A stretch of 64,000 nt of DNA from Enoplosus armatus. Lineage: Eukaryota > Chordata > Actinopteri > Centrarchiformes > Enoplosidae. Numbering within the stretch: the stretch's first letter is position 1; every line of letters begins with the position of its first letter. Below are positions 1-15,512 of this stretch, piece by piece. The notes under the pieces were generated by a model that saw only the letters and a list, made by a program, of their open reading frames with translations, was not told the origin of the DNA and searched no databases. A program made the position numbers and the translations under genes. The stretch covers positions 6,853,694 to 6,917,693 of the forward strand of contig NC_092200.1 of NCBI RefSeq assembly GCF_043641665.1, in the 5' to 3' direction.

Positions 1-94
1 TGTTTGCTAATGTGTTTGGCAAAACAACTTTATAAGGTCAAACATTTTCAACAAGAAAATTGTTTTTAAAAAATAATTGCTGCCCCAAAGTGGC

Positions 95-430
95 CAAAAT
101 GGGAAGATCAATACCACTCTCATAGGCCTATCTGTGCATTAAATATTTAGCTACAGCTAGCAGCCTGTCACATTTACGGTTTTGTACGGATGAAACAAAC
201 AAAATGTGACGTGTTAATTAGTGAGTTTTAAAGGTGCTGGTAGGAATATAGCCAGGCTAGCTGTTTCTCCCTCTTTCTAGTCTTTATGCTAAGCTAAGCT
301 AACCAGCTACTGGCAGTAGCTTGATATTTAACATACAGACATGAGAGTGGTATCAATCTTCTCACCTAACTCTTGGCAAGAAAGCCAATGATGAAATTTC
401 CCAAAATGTCGAACCATTCCTTCAAGGCTT
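95..430. repeat. Foldback (inverted-arm) dispersed repeat, copy 1
   Basis: About 100-170 contains reverse-complement pieces of the segment at about 265-400: 'ataccactctcat' on the left against 'atgagagtggtat' on the right, and an imperfect 'gctacagctagcagc' match. The right arm contains the 'atgctaagctaagctaacc' core that recurs at 19.7, 36.8 and 46.4 kb. It lies in the oprk1 intron upstream of the exon at 1161. It looks like a non-autonomous foldback or MITE-like element with no coding capacity. Confidence 0.7.
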
Positions 431-1160
431 TCAACATATAAAAAATCTGTTACGTCATCAGTATGGCTTCATCCAAGGATTTTATCAATGGCAAGAGAAA
501 GAATTTAGGTTTGATTCTGAGTCATCGTGTGATATGTCATAGCTTGGTACTCGCGCCAAGGACATAAATCATAATCCCAACTGGACTTTTATTGACAATA
601 GACAATTAACATGCACATACTGCCTGGTGTTAACACTGGATCAAGAAACATGTGTGGCATGGTAACAACTTTGTTGTTTATTATAAACACAAAAAAATGC
701 ATCACTTCCTGTGAGCCATGACAATGTTGCCCAGTCACCATGAATCAGATCAGGCAAAAGCTCGTGTTTTAATCTCAATGCTTCATTACATCCTGTAGGC
801 GTCACCAGTGGTAAAAATTAAAACTTTAAATTAAACTTTTAAAGTTAAACTTTGCAAAGGCTATCACATACTGCTTTAATGATAATTTAATGAAGTGAAA
901 ATAGACTACACATGGCCTGCAATCAGACGTATACTATACATAACAATGAAGTGTGAGTCAGAAAAATTACATTACGGATTCAAGGAAGCAGTGTGGACTA
1001 ATGGACGATGTTTAATTCATAATGAGCCAAGAAGGAATGCTTTTAAAGAGTCAGCCAGGCAATATACGGCTGCCATGGCAGTCAGGATGGATGGTTAGCT
1101 CTGGTCATCTCTCTCCTCCTTGCTACTATAGGACAACCTTGTGTTCTGCATGTCTAACAG

Positions 1161-2409
1161 GTACACAAAGATGAAGACAGCCACCAACATTTACATCTTC
1201 AACTTAGCGCTCGCTGATGCCCTCGTCACCACCACAATGCCCTTCCAGAGCACGGACTACCTGTTGAATACCTGGCCCTTTGGTGAGGTGGTTTGCAAGG
1301 TCTTCATCTCCATCGACTACTACAACATGTTCACCAGCATCTTTACTCTCACCATGATGAGCGTGGATCGCTACGTGGCCGTGTGCCACCCGGTGAAAGC
1401 CCTGGACTTCCGCACTCCGATCAAAGCCAAGATGATCAATGTGTGCATCTGGATCCTGTCCTCGGCCGCGGGGATACCTGCTTTCATTCTGGGTGGCACC
1501 CAGACAAAGAGTGGTGAGGAAGTGCTTTCACCATCCCTGAATAAAGTTGACAACTTGCAGCCCATTTTTTAAGTATGGGAGACACACTTAAAGCACGTGC
1601 CGATAATATTTAAAGAGCAGAAATATATTCTATAAAGTCTGTCAGAGTTTTCCATTAGCCACACATGATGCGTCATCCTTCCTGAATATAGATTATCTTA
1701 AGAACGAAGCAGAGTTTAGAGCAAAATATTCCCTTTGAGTGCAGATTAGTTGTTCCATAACAGCTTGCTAAATTGATAGCAGAGTGGAACTTTATTTTAT
1801 TTTATTTCATTTTAAGCACAAAGTGCACTTCATCTCTTAATTCACATCTTCTCCCTCCCTCTCTCTTTTGCTCCTGCAGACATAACTGAGTGTGCCTTAC
1901 AGTTCCCAGAGCCGTACGTGTACTGGGACACACTGATGAAGATATGCGTGTTTGTCTTTGCCTTCATCGTGCCTGTGCTCATCATCACCGTGTGCTACTC
2001 CCTCATGGTCCTGAGGCTGAAGAGCGTCCGAATGTTGTCCGGCTCGCGGGAAAAGGACCGCAACCTGCGCCGGATCACGCGGCTGGTGGTGGTCGTGGTG
2101 GCTGTGTTCGTGGTCTGCTGGACGCCCATTCACATTTTCATCCTGGTCAAGGCGCTCGTGAGCGTGCCCGAAACCACCGCCATCATGGCCGCCTACTTCT
2201 TCTGCGTGGCTCTGGGCTACACGAACAGTAGCCTCAACCCCGTCCTCTATGCCTTTCTGGATGAGAATTTCAAACGCTGCTTCAAAGACTTCTGCCTCTC
2301 GGCCAAACTGAAGGGGGACAAGGTGTCAGGGAGCAAGAGGCTCCCCAGCACCGTGCGGGAGGCCGCTGTTCCCCTGGAGAACCCAGATGGGACTAAAAAG
2401 CCGACATGA
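1161..2409 (+). CDS. oprk1: Kappa-type opioid receptor, last two coding exons (5' part outside window)
   Basis: Coding exons are 1161-1513 (353 nt) and 1880-2409 (stop TGA 2407-2409). The first starts inside an Arg codon after 'tctaacag' and ends before 'gtgagg'; the second follows 'ctcctgcag'. They encode TM2 to the C-tail of a class A GPCR: the DRY motif (SVDRYVAV), a CWTP motif in TM6, NPVLY in TM7 and the DENFKRCF helix-8 start. Kappa rather than mu or delta is indicated by [10 protein letters not shown] in TM2, [11 protein letters not shown] in TM3, GGT at the end of TM4, ECALQFPEP in ECL2 and the terminal DGTKKP. As a Gi/o-coupled plasma-membrane receptor it would bind dynorphin-like peptides. 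The 353-nt middle exon is typical of opioid receptor genes. The exon carrying the N-terminus and TM1 is not in the window. ECL3 ([10 protein letters not shown]) resembles mu more than mammalian kappa. Confidence 0.95.
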
Positions 2410-5400
2410 CTAGCAGTGGAACTGTCTTCAATTTCCCACATTGGAAAAGAAGACTCGCATGACCTGGGCCTAACCCATGTCACATCAGCAATGTAGACGA
2501 GTTCTGACTCTATTACAGAGCTTATTTTCATTATCACCTGGGGTTTAAGCAGTGCCAACACTGACATGATTTCATTTCAGAGATCAAATGAAAGTTGCAT
2601 ATTATACATTTTATTCCATCTTTTTCATAAATTCACATAGAATGACAACACCAAGCTCCTCTGCTTTTTTCCCCTCATGGCAGTTGTTATAAAGAGTGCA
2701 TTTATTCTTTCAACATGCAGGTGGATGTGAACTTGAGGAGAATTTGGTTTAAGGAGGAAAAAAGACCATTTTCAAACCGTTCCCTGTCCCGCTAGAGAGT
2801 ACATTATTAAGAAAGAGCTGCTCATTAATTATATCAGTGAGTGGGAAATCACTAAACCATGTGGCCCGTCCCAAACAATATTAAGAGGTAATGAGAATAT
2901 AGATAAATATGCCAAGATTTCTCAGGTAAATTCTTGATTGTTTAATGGAAAAAAATAGAAAGAAACTGATGAAAATTGAAACATTATTGGCTCCTGTCAA
3001 GTTTCATACAGTATACTTATATCAGTGTTTCTATTATTTTATGCTAATTTAATTGCACTTTGTTTATTTATGCCTGTCATTTCCTCCCAGAATTTTTCTA
3101 TTTCCAAATGTGCCTTAACACTTTAACAGTCCAGGATAACACATGTTTATTGCAGAGGAAAATTATTTCAGTAATGACTACTGAAAGGGGTCAAACAGCA
3201 CTTCATGCATAACATTTTTTTATGCAGTCAACATGTCAATGGTAGTTGCATGAATCACTGACAGCAGATATGTGCCAAAATCCTATTCACCTCTGTGAAG
3301 AGTTTGAATTGTGCTGATTGACCGCAATGTGAGAGAACTGACTCATGATGGACTTTGAAGTCGCTGGGAGGTAAACAAACAAGCATCAAACAGCAAGTGC
3401 ATCAATGAGGAGAGTCAGAGGCAAAATCCTGGACTTGAATGTGCATTTAAAATTTGACAGAGGGCTCTCTATCAGCTTTGACTCTGGAGCTGTTTCCAGT
3501 TTGATAAGTTGTTCAATATATGTTGTAAAACTCAATCACATGTGCTGTGTATGGCTTTTACCATGATACACATAGTCTTATTGACACACTCGTGTTATTA
3601 TTGTAGAGAAATTTGAAAACATGAATAGCTGTTTAAACAAGTTGTGCACATGGTTAAATACAGTTTATTGTGTCAGCTGTACAGTATGATAGTATGTATA
3701 CATCAATACATCATTTTGTATAGATAACAAAAAAAAACATTTGCACAGACATCATTGAAATATACTCTATTTGTAGCATGTCAGTGACCATTGCTATACG
3801 CTTGACGGACTGTGCTGTTATTTTGAATGTACTGCAAATAGACTCTGTATTATATGAACATATCGTTACCCATTCTCATCTATCTTATTAGAGCAGAATC
3901 CCAGCTAATATTTGAGTAATTCTGTGATAACATTCATTTCCATAAACACTCATGTACCTTTACCAGAGCTTTGTGGGTTTGGGGAAACTTTTTTTTTATT
4001 GTTGATAAATCTCTAGCCACAACATGTATACTGGCATATAAATAGATAAAACATAGCGCAGAAGTTCTTTTACTTAATAATAAGAGACATTATTCAAAGA
4101 AACTTCACTGTGACCAAGACATCACTGTTTTTTTCTTTTCAGTCTCTGTGCTTAATGTTTAAACCTGCTGCTGCTGCTGTATATTGGCTTTGTCTGCTGT
4201 CAGCCGAACAGGAGATGTATTGATCAAAACATCCTGTGTGTGAAGTGCTTAATATTAAAGCGAGTTTAACAAATCCATGTTGATTCTGTTCTCTTACAGT
4301 GACAAGCTCATCTTGTTGTCAGACAGTAGTGACAGTTTCCTGGGATGCTGCCAGAAATGTCTTACAATCTTTGCTGTGCATCATTACTTTTGAATATTTT
4401 ATTTCAAAAGAGAACATGGTCCGTCACAGTGGCTTATTTGAATCACATTTTGATAATGTTTCTGAACAGAGATGAGTTTTAGTGGGAGGTCGCGAGTCCT
4501 CTGCTGGTGTAGAGTTTATGTTTTAATGAATGTCAGCGGCTCCCTCCAGAGGAAGGAAAATGTAATTACCAAAATACATGCAGCCTGGTTAAAATAAAAT
4601 CCTGCAATGATTGATAGCTGCATGCACATAACTTGACATAAGCAGAAGGCTCACTACAGCCGTCTACATTAGCACTTACATTATTGGCTGATCATTGATG
4701 CAATCAAGACAAGAGAGAGAAGAGAAGGTAAGATCATGTAAATTAAAGTGTTTAAAGGTTTTTGGGGGGAGATTTTCCTTATCCGAATCAGCTGTACAGA
4801 CTGTAAAGTCCCTTGAGGCAAATTTGAAATAAAATTGACAAGCATGTTGGCATGACTGTTATGGCTTTTCCCTGAAGTGAAGAGGTTCTGGAAAGATGTA
4901 GCTGGTTTCCTATCATTAATGTTAAATGTACATATTCCCTTCTGTTGCAGATATGTTTACACAGAAATCGACACAAAAAAGTGTCTTATTACAGCTGCAT
5001 TTCTGGCAGTAAAACGGACAATCTTGATGAAGTGAAAAAAAGGACTGGTATAGTATGGATAACTGGACCAAAGAATATATGTAAGGGAATAAGGGAATTG
5101 ACTATTCTCTTGAACTCCTTGAGGGGTGTTACCAGCCAGGACCAAAAGTCGATTCAATCCACATGTAAGAATAAAGTGAGCATTCACAAACTTCCTACAT
5201 TTTTCTTTTTATTGTAACGCACATGCGTGTACGTGAAGGGTTGTTTATTAAAAATAAAAATGAATCAGAATCAGGTTTATTGCCAAGTAGGTTTTCACAT
5301 AGTCAAATAATAAGAAAATATTACAGTAATATGATGTCCTTCAGTATCATGAGGTATGATACCTCTCAGTACTGATACCAAAATTATACCTGTTACAATA

Positions 5401-5760
5401 ACATACTGCAAGAAATTATTTTATTTATTTTCTACAAAAATCTTTTTTATGTTATGATTATGACACTCTCAGCAAAGGAGAAAGCAGCTTATACCCTCCG
5501 ACAGAAAAGAGAAATGTTTGTGGTAATGGACAGAAATAGAACATATGAATTGATTTAGGAAAAATAATATATGTTGTGTGTTGTATTATTTACCATCTGT
5601 TTTGTCGCTTACAGTTCAGAAAAATATCAATTAAGAAAATATTTTCTTTTTAGGAAATTTAAATAAATACAAGCAAACACAGCAGATGAAGAAAGGAAGA
5701 AGGAATTAAGATACAAACACAAACAAGTAATTACAAAAACATCAGAGCTGTTTGGAGGGC
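2410..5760. other. oprk1 3' UTR and AT-rich intergenic stretch
   Basis: I see no convincing coding exon here. The start must contain the oprk1 3' UTR. Possible poly(A) signals occur late (ATTAAA near 4254, AATAAA near 4595), so the UTR end is not resolved. A retroelement-like 3' tail ('cagaatcaggtttattgcc') lies at about 5265-5300. Confidence 0.5.
5325..5455 (+). repeat. Dispersed repeat, copy A of a pair flanking chmp5 exon 1
   Basis: Shares 'cagtactgataccaaaatt' and long adjoining stretches with 6808-6930 in the same orientation, with scattered mismatches. No ORF. A short interspersed element is likely. Confidence 0.75.
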
Positions 5761-5777
5761 GCGGCTGAGCCAGGAAT

Positions 5778-5902
5778 GATCACGTGGTTTATCTGACGTC
5801 ATCTCACAGTCTCTTCCGGGTGTTTTCCTCCAGCCGGACGGTGGACGGTGACAGCGAACTAACGCAGCTTTCTTGAAGTGTTGAAGCCTTAATTTTGCCG
5901 AA
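5778..5902 (+). promoter_or_regulatory. chmp5: chmp5 proximal promoter and 5' UTR: E-box, CRE and ETS sites
   Basis: Within 40 bp there is a palindromic E-box CACGTG (5782-5787), a perfect palindromic CRE TGACGTCA (5795-5802) and an ETS core CTTCCGG (5814-5820, minus-strand CCGGAAG). They lie 80-120 bp upstream of the start codon with no TATA box. This arrangement suits a constitutive, TATA-less housekeeping promoter. The transcription start itself is not visible. Confidence 0.65.
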
Positions 5903-8609
<2,707 letters not shown>

Positions 8610-8875
8610 AGAAGCAGTCACAACTCTCACACTAGTTTTACATGTTTCATAGCTTTTTTGTATTTATCCAACTGACACTCCCAGCCTTAGAGTGCAGCAT
8701 CTAAGCTTCTTCTGTCCAATGAATGATGGAAACTATAAATCATCAGGCATCTTTAATTAAAAGCTGATTTATTATTCTATGAGTGAGCTCATGTCATATG
8801 TATCTGAGGTGATTGTTGAAATTGGGATTCTCTTAACTTTGTACAGTTTCTGCAGCGTTGAATTGCCAAGATCAA

Positions 8876-8881
8876 AATAAA
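8876..8881 (+). terminator. chmp5: chmp5 poly(A) signal AATAAA
   Basis: AATAAA lies 267 nt after the chmp5 stop codon, followed by a T-rich stretch. It is the first good signal downstream of the gene. Confidence 0.7.
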
Positions 8882-8952
8882 TTATATTTTTCAAACAATA
8901 CTTAACTTTGTGTGATACACTGAAGTCATTCAAATGTCATTATTTATACCAC

Positions 8953-8958
8953 TTTATT
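8953..8958 (-). terminator. fastkd3: fastkd3 poly(A) signal (minus-strand AATAAA)
   Basis: TTTATT on the plus strand gives AATAAA on the fastkd3 strand, about 145 nt past its stop codon. It sits under 80 bp from the opposing chmp5 signal, so the two 3' UTRs nearly touch. Confidence 0.6.
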
Positions 8959-9100
8959 GTCAAGTTAAACAAGTGAAAGTGCGTAATCAATAACTTAAAA
9001 CACATTAATTAGAAAAAATAAATAATGATTTCTTGAAGTAAGAAAAGGCCCAACAAAAGTAAAGGCCCCTGATGGCACATCCACAGCACACTCGCCATCA

Positions 9101-12100
9101 TCACCAGCTCAGCCTGTAGGTGTGAGGGAAGATCTTCTGGTGCAGATACTCCACCACACTCCTCTTGTTTTGCAGTTTTTCAAATTCATAGTAAGGAACC
9201 TAGAAAAGAAAAAAAAATCCTTTTCATACATTCATCCATTTCATAAAACAGAAACAGAAAAAAATGTCCTAGGAGTGTATGTGCTATTTACCAATATAGA
9301 CTATGAACATCCAAAGAACTAACTGCTGACCTCTAAAGCTTAAAAGTGAAGGTGAGGGTCTAACCTGGACAACTTCATATCCCAGAAGCCTCAGATGTCG
9401 CTGCTTGATGGCCTCTTTTCCAAGCAGCTGCCTCTTGTTTGCAGTGAACCTCTTCTGTCCATCAATACAAAGAGCTATCCTGCAACACACATCAAACAAC
9501 CCTCCTGTTGTTAAATATGTCTGCTCGACCATCCAGCTCTCAAAGGTGAACTGTACATTTCTCACCACGTATGATACATAAAACCATTTACCTTTTGTAT
9601 ACATCATCAACATGACTGGCAGGCAGCACGTATCCCTCTTCATCAAGTTTTATCTCCACATCTACAAGAATGAAAACAAATGAGCCCCTGGTAGGTTGAC
9701 TGTAGAAAACGTCAATAAACAGCTGTGTGTGTGTGTGTGTTACCTAGTGTGTAGCAGTATGGAGTCAGAACTTTAGACCCAAAATATGAACGAGCCCCGA
9801 GAAATTCCACCAGTCCAGTTTTCACAGAGTTGTACAGATGTGCGTCCACCGGCGTCTCCAGAGAGTGTCCAGACATGAGGAAAGACTTCACGCGGTACTT
9901 GGGAAGGAGCCGGGGACCCTGAGGAGTCGACAGAAGGTATGAAGGAACACAATAAAAGCAAACCATGTAGTAGATGTATAATGACTTAATTATTGCAGCT
10001 GGAACATTTCTGTATCCATTTACAAAACTGAACCAGCTGTTTTGTGTTGCTCTACAGTCAGTGTGGCAAATGTAGAAAGTCCCGTACAGGTTTTATCACG
10101 GATGACTGGAATGCACTGAACCTCAAATACAGATGACATGTTAAGTAAGAGGGTGTGTATTTAGGTTTCTGACTACATTATTCCGCTGCCACTCTGTTGG
10201 GCTGGCCTCATCTTAAACACATTCAACTGCTGACATATGTTACCTCATAGAAAGGACACTCCAACTTCAAAGTCATGTAGAGCTGGGTCAGCTGTGCCAG
10301 GATGATCCGGTCCATCCCTGTGCCCTGCTCTGGAACACAGTCGATTTTATTTGTTATTTTAGTATATTTTATTTATATAGTCCAATATCACAAATCACAA
10401 ATTTGCATCAGGGGGCTTTACAATCTGTACAGCATACAGCACCCTCTATCCTTAGACCCTTGAATTGAATAAGGAAAAACTCCCTAAAAAAAAAAACCTT
10501 TAACAGGAAAAATGGAAGAAACATCAGGAAGAGAAACAGAGGAGTAATCCCTCTTCCAGGAGGGACAGATACAATAGCGTACAGAATAGATTGTAGAAGG
10601 ATAAATACACAACGCAATACCTGCATAAATGTCAACATTACCATTATTTGTTTTAGTCACGTGTTCATGTAAAGGTTGTACATATTGCAGGTGTCTGACG
10701 GGATGCTTTACCTTGCAGTTGCTGGAGGAAGTAACTGCTGAAAACTTTGGCGACAAAGTTGACAGGGAACCTCTCCACCAGCGTACAGGAGTGGAGCAGG
10801 TTGAGCAGCGTTCGAGGCTGGAACTGTGAAAAGCGCGTGTGCAGGATGGTCTCAACTTTCCTGAATACCTCGCCAGCATTGGGAGGAAGGTAGCCGAGCT
10901 TTCCCAGAGCCATGATCTGCCTGGCCACCTGGCTGGTGCTGTAGTCGTCTGCTCGGTACACAAAGCTCTCTGCAACAGCGTCAAACACAGTCAGGGACAG
11001 GATGTTCCTCCGGCCAAAGAACTGGATCACCTTGGTAACTGTCTCTGGGTGGGAGGTGTAGGTCATTGTGGGCACATACCTCTCCATCGCCTCCACAAAG
11101 TAATGATCGCTGTGACCAAAGTGCATTAGAGCGCCAAGCACAACGGTGAGCTCCTCATCAGTGAAGTGAGGCACATGCCGTACAGCCTGCTTACACAGAC
11201 TGATCACAAGAGGCATGGCCTGCGTCTGATTCAGGGTCACAAGAGCACTGAGCAGCCCACTGACAGCAGCAGGGTCCATGCGAGAAGTGACTGTCACAGC
11301 GTGGGTGTGCATTGCATTCAGCAGGTCCCGGTATTTACCATCTTGACACAAGCCACCCTGCAGAAATCTATAAACAGCAATGAGATCGGCAAGGCTCCAC
11401 TTGGCAGGTTCCCGCTTCTGGATTTGCTCCATCACTTGCTCCAGCATCACACAGCCTGGACCCTCCATGGTCAGCATCGCTTGGCCCAGGGTGCACAGTT
11501 GCCCTACACTCATCTTCCCTCTGTCTAGTCTCTCCTGGCTCTCAGACACCAGCCGCACCATCAGCGTGCTCCAGGGATCCAAGAAGAGGCGTGTGCAAGC
11601 CAGGAGAGCTGACACCAGCCCAGCATCCATCAGCCGCCTAGAATCCTGCTCCAGCTGGAAGCACAGAGCTCTTATGGTGTCCTTCTCCAGCACGGTAGGA
11701 TCCTTCAGAGAGTTGCCGTCCTGCTCCAGGTCGGCCACGCGGTGAAGTGCTGCTGCAGCCATGGTGTCAGACATGATCTCCACTGAGCGCAGCAGGTTGA
11801 AGACCTGCCGGGATGAGGAGCAGCTCCCTAGACGCTGCTGGAAAGCCTGCTCCTCTGCAGCTGAGGGTCGGTGCAGCTGGGTCAGACGGAACCGAGGTCC
11901 TGAATCTCTGTGGAGTCTTACAGAGCTGCTGGCGACGAAGGACGGCTCCTTGGCGATGGTGGTCAGGTTCCTTATCCCGCAGTCCGACTGGAGCTTCCTG
12001 CAGCCCTGTGTCCGGATGCAGCCGCCGGCTGAGGTACACAGGCAGGCTACACATAGGGGCTGACCTACACTGCTGATACTCAGGAGTCTGGTGGGGCAGA

Positions 12101-12176
12101 CAGGTCCAACAGGGGGGTAATGTTGAATCCCGAACTGCCCGAGCAGCGGAAATCTCTGGATCAGCTTCAGAGCCAT
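9101..12176 (-). CDS. fastkd3: FAST kinase domain-containing protein 3, mitochondrial
   Basis: Six coding exons in transcript order: 12176-10712, 10329-10244, 9918-9744, 9661-9592, 9479-9365, 9199-9101. They total 2010 nt, giving 669 aa (human about 660). The start is the ATG at 12176 (MALKLIQRF), where human FASTKD3 also begins MAL; an intron lies just upstream (acceptor before 12205). The N-terminus is basic and hydrophobic, fitting a mitochondrial presequence. Alpha-helical repeats of the FAST_1/FAST_2 region follow (DTMAAAALHRV, RHVPHFTDEEL, LGKLGYLPPNA). A C-terminal RAP domain spans about 600-658 (IALCIDGQKRF, LLGKEAIKQRHLRLLGYEVVQ). The KVLTPYCYT and SLETPVD blocks identify FASTKD3 among paralogues. 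The family acts in mitochondrial RNA metabolism; FASTKD3 supports respiratory-chain mRNAs. Mtrr, its head-to-head neighbour in mammals, is not seen here. Confidence 0.95.
9724..9740. repeat. (TG)n microsatellite next to a fastkd3 splice donor
   Basis: A perfect TG run on the plus strand, read as a CA repeat in fastkd3 RNA. It starts 4 nt inside intron 3 (82 nt long), directly after the donor at 9743-9742. Confidence 0.9.
10360..10600. repeat. Dispersed teleost repeat in fastkd3 intron 1
   Basis: Contains 'tcacaaatttgcatcagggg', 'gctttacaatctgtacagca' and 'aatccctcttccaggaggga', phrases I recognise from an abundant interspersed fish repeat. No other copy is present in the window and the family name is not assigned. 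It fills most of the intron between 10712 and 10329. Confidence 0.6.
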
Positions 12177-12521
12177 GACCCTGGACCAGGACTCCTCAGA
12201 CCCAGCTGGTACAATGTAAAACGCAAAACAAGAACAAGTTTCAAGGGTCTGCTTAACACCACACACAGATGCACACTATGTATCTAGCTAAATCAGGGAA
12301 CTACTAGAAGTGAGAGTACTCAGCCCCCTCCTTCGTGACCCGTTAACTAACCAACCTTGAGGTAGCTGTTAGCTAACATTAGCTACTTGGCTGCTAGCTT
12401 CATGGCTAACGTTAGCCTAGAAGAGTCTAACTACTCTGATTAGCGTGTTTTATGCCTGACACAGCGGCTCAGAGAGATACATAAACAACAACTGACGAGA
12501 TGAAACCGGCAAAATTCATAC

Positions 12522-12640
12522 CTGGACTTTCCGACAACTGAAAGACTCGCGGAGCTGCTGACAGGAAAGACGCCGTCCAAACGTGGCTCCGTCATCGACC
12601 GAGCCGTTCAGGGTACCTCGTAAGGATGACTTCCAACACG
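12522..12640 (-). promoter_or_regulatory. fastkd3: fastkd3 non-coding first exon and promoter region
   Basis: On the minus strand 'ggaaagtccag' ends at 12522, followed by a donor 'gtatga'. This pairs with the acceptor before 12205 to give a 5' UTR intron of about 316 nt. Sequence just upstream is locally CpG-containing ('acgccgtccaaacg', 'catcgaccgagccg') and TATA-less. The exact start site is not visible. Confidence 0.5.
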
Positions 12641-14130
12641 GTGATTCATGAGTTTTTTTGGTCGGAATTAAAATTGATCATGTATCAGAAATGCTGCAGG
12701 AAAACCAAGCAACGTAATGCTTCCACGAGGGCATAAGAAACCGTTAACATGTACTACGGGAGTTGTTTGATTCTTAATAACTTTGGGTGTAAAACACATA
12801 TCTTTACCATAGCCTAAACTGCTCCCAAGATCTTCACACCTCAAATGTTACACCCCGATAAATTGAGATATCACAGAAAATTTCATACGACCACCACATC
12901 ACTTTAACAAGTCATTTTAATAACCACTTGAAATTTAAGGGGCTTAAGACCTATCTTTTCGGACGGTATCTGAAGGTAGCACCATGCAGTTTGAAACTTT
13001 CTTTCAAACACTAGAGGGCGATATAATCCGTGAATACAAGTTTAAATGTTTACAATTGGTCAATTTTAATTTTAATTATTTGTACACAGTATACTCTTGT
13101 CAACATAAATCTTTTTAATTGTCACTCTCCACCAAAAATCAGTAATATATTAAAACGTATGTTAGTAATTTAGACTGCAATTTGACTGTGCTGTAATTCC
13201 AGCAGAGCACAGCTCTAATGAATTTGTCTACTACAAGGATCTGTTAACACCTCTGCTGGACTTCAAGGGCCTTCAAAGTTGAGACACGTCGTTCTCAACA
13301 GTGGTGAGAGTTCTCAGATCCTTTACTTAAATGAAAATAACACTATGACAGTGTAAAACCACTGTAACAAGTAAAAGTCATGCATTTGAACCTTATTAAA
13401 TTGAAGCTGGGCAACAAAATTAAAAACACCTGAGGTTATCTATGCATCATATTTAATAAGTTGATCATAGTTTTTTTTATGTACAATCAAAGTAACGAGT
13501 AACTATAGCAGTTAAATAAATGTGGTGAATTAAAAAGTACAATATGTCCCTCTAAAATATAGTGGAGTAGAAGTATAAAGTAGCATAAATAGGATAGACT
13601 TAAGTACAAGTACCTCAAAATTGCAGTACTTGAATGAATGAATAGTAAATAAAGAACCCTTTTGGCATTCAGCAGTGTAAATTGTGTGCTCATGTACTGC
13701 TGCTAAATCAATTGTAAGCTGGAAGGCATAGGGCGGGATTAACGTTATCATGCTTGTCTGACAGCTCGGTGTCCTCACACGTCTGTTACATAAGGATTTT
13801 TATCACATACGTCACCATTATACGCAGGTGATCATTTCCCTTTCTCTTTATGGGGTTGATGCACCCTTGTTTTCAGTGTAGGTTGTGTTCATGTTAACTC
13901 TGCTTTTGCTCTTTTCCAGAAAGAATCCAGCTAGTTCTAGTCAGCACACGTTGAATGAATTCAGTGAGGAGGGAGAGCAGACTTGTCAAGACTTGACAAG
14001 GACCCGAGGAGGGAAAAGTGGTGCATAAGCATTCAAGTTATGCCATGAGAAAATAATGACAGAATAATGCAACACTTATTTCAGGTGTCATTTATGGAAG
14101 GGAAACAGTCAGCAAAATACAACTTGATAG
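12641..14130. other. Intergenic, no gene seen
   Basis: AT-rich spacer between the fastkd3 promoter and the myl12 3' end. It holds a dispersed repeat (next entry) and no convincing exon. Confidence 0.6.
13318..13640. repeat. Dispersed repeat, copy 1
   Basis: Contains 'tagaagtataaagtag' and 'aagtacaagtacctcaaaa', both found again at 48828-48935. Non-coding, interspersed. Confidence 0.7.
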
Positions 14131-14135
14131 AGGGC

Positions 14136-14141
14136 TTTATT
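14136..14141 (-). terminator. myl12: myl12 poly(A) signal (minus-strand AATAAA)
   Basis: TTTATT on the plus strand, 328 nt beyond the myl12 stop on its own strand. A plausible end of a moderately long 3' UTR. Confidence 0.5.
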
Positions 14142-14468
14142 TAAAAAGTTTATATTATAAAATGTAAAAATTCAGCTAAACCCGATCACATGAATTGCAA
14201 AGACTTATCCCTTAGAGCTTCCAAGGTGCTGCCACTTCACATCTTTACATGTCAGAAAAAAACATTTCACAACCTATTAGAAGTTTTTCTTTTCATTAGA
14301 GATGTGTACATTTGGCAATATTGGAAGTTTACAACAAACAAGAGTGGATAGTTATTGCTTTGGTTTGTTTAAAATGGGGTTTATACTGGAGAGTTGAGAC
14401 ATGCAGCACGGTGATCTAGCTGACGGAAGAGGCGAAGAGGGTGGAAAGGAAAATGCTGGTATGGCTCT

Positions 14469-15512
<1,044 letters not shown>

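Noticed and set aside
895..1098. 67-codon open frame upstream of the oprk1 exon
   Set aside because: It lies in the intron, is not opioid-receptor-like and is not bounded by splice sites that join 1161 in phase.
1161..2409. Calling the receptor mu or delta because ECL3 is mu-like
   Set aside because: TM2, TM3, TM4, ECL2 and the C-terminus all match kappa; only the short ECL3 region resembles mu.
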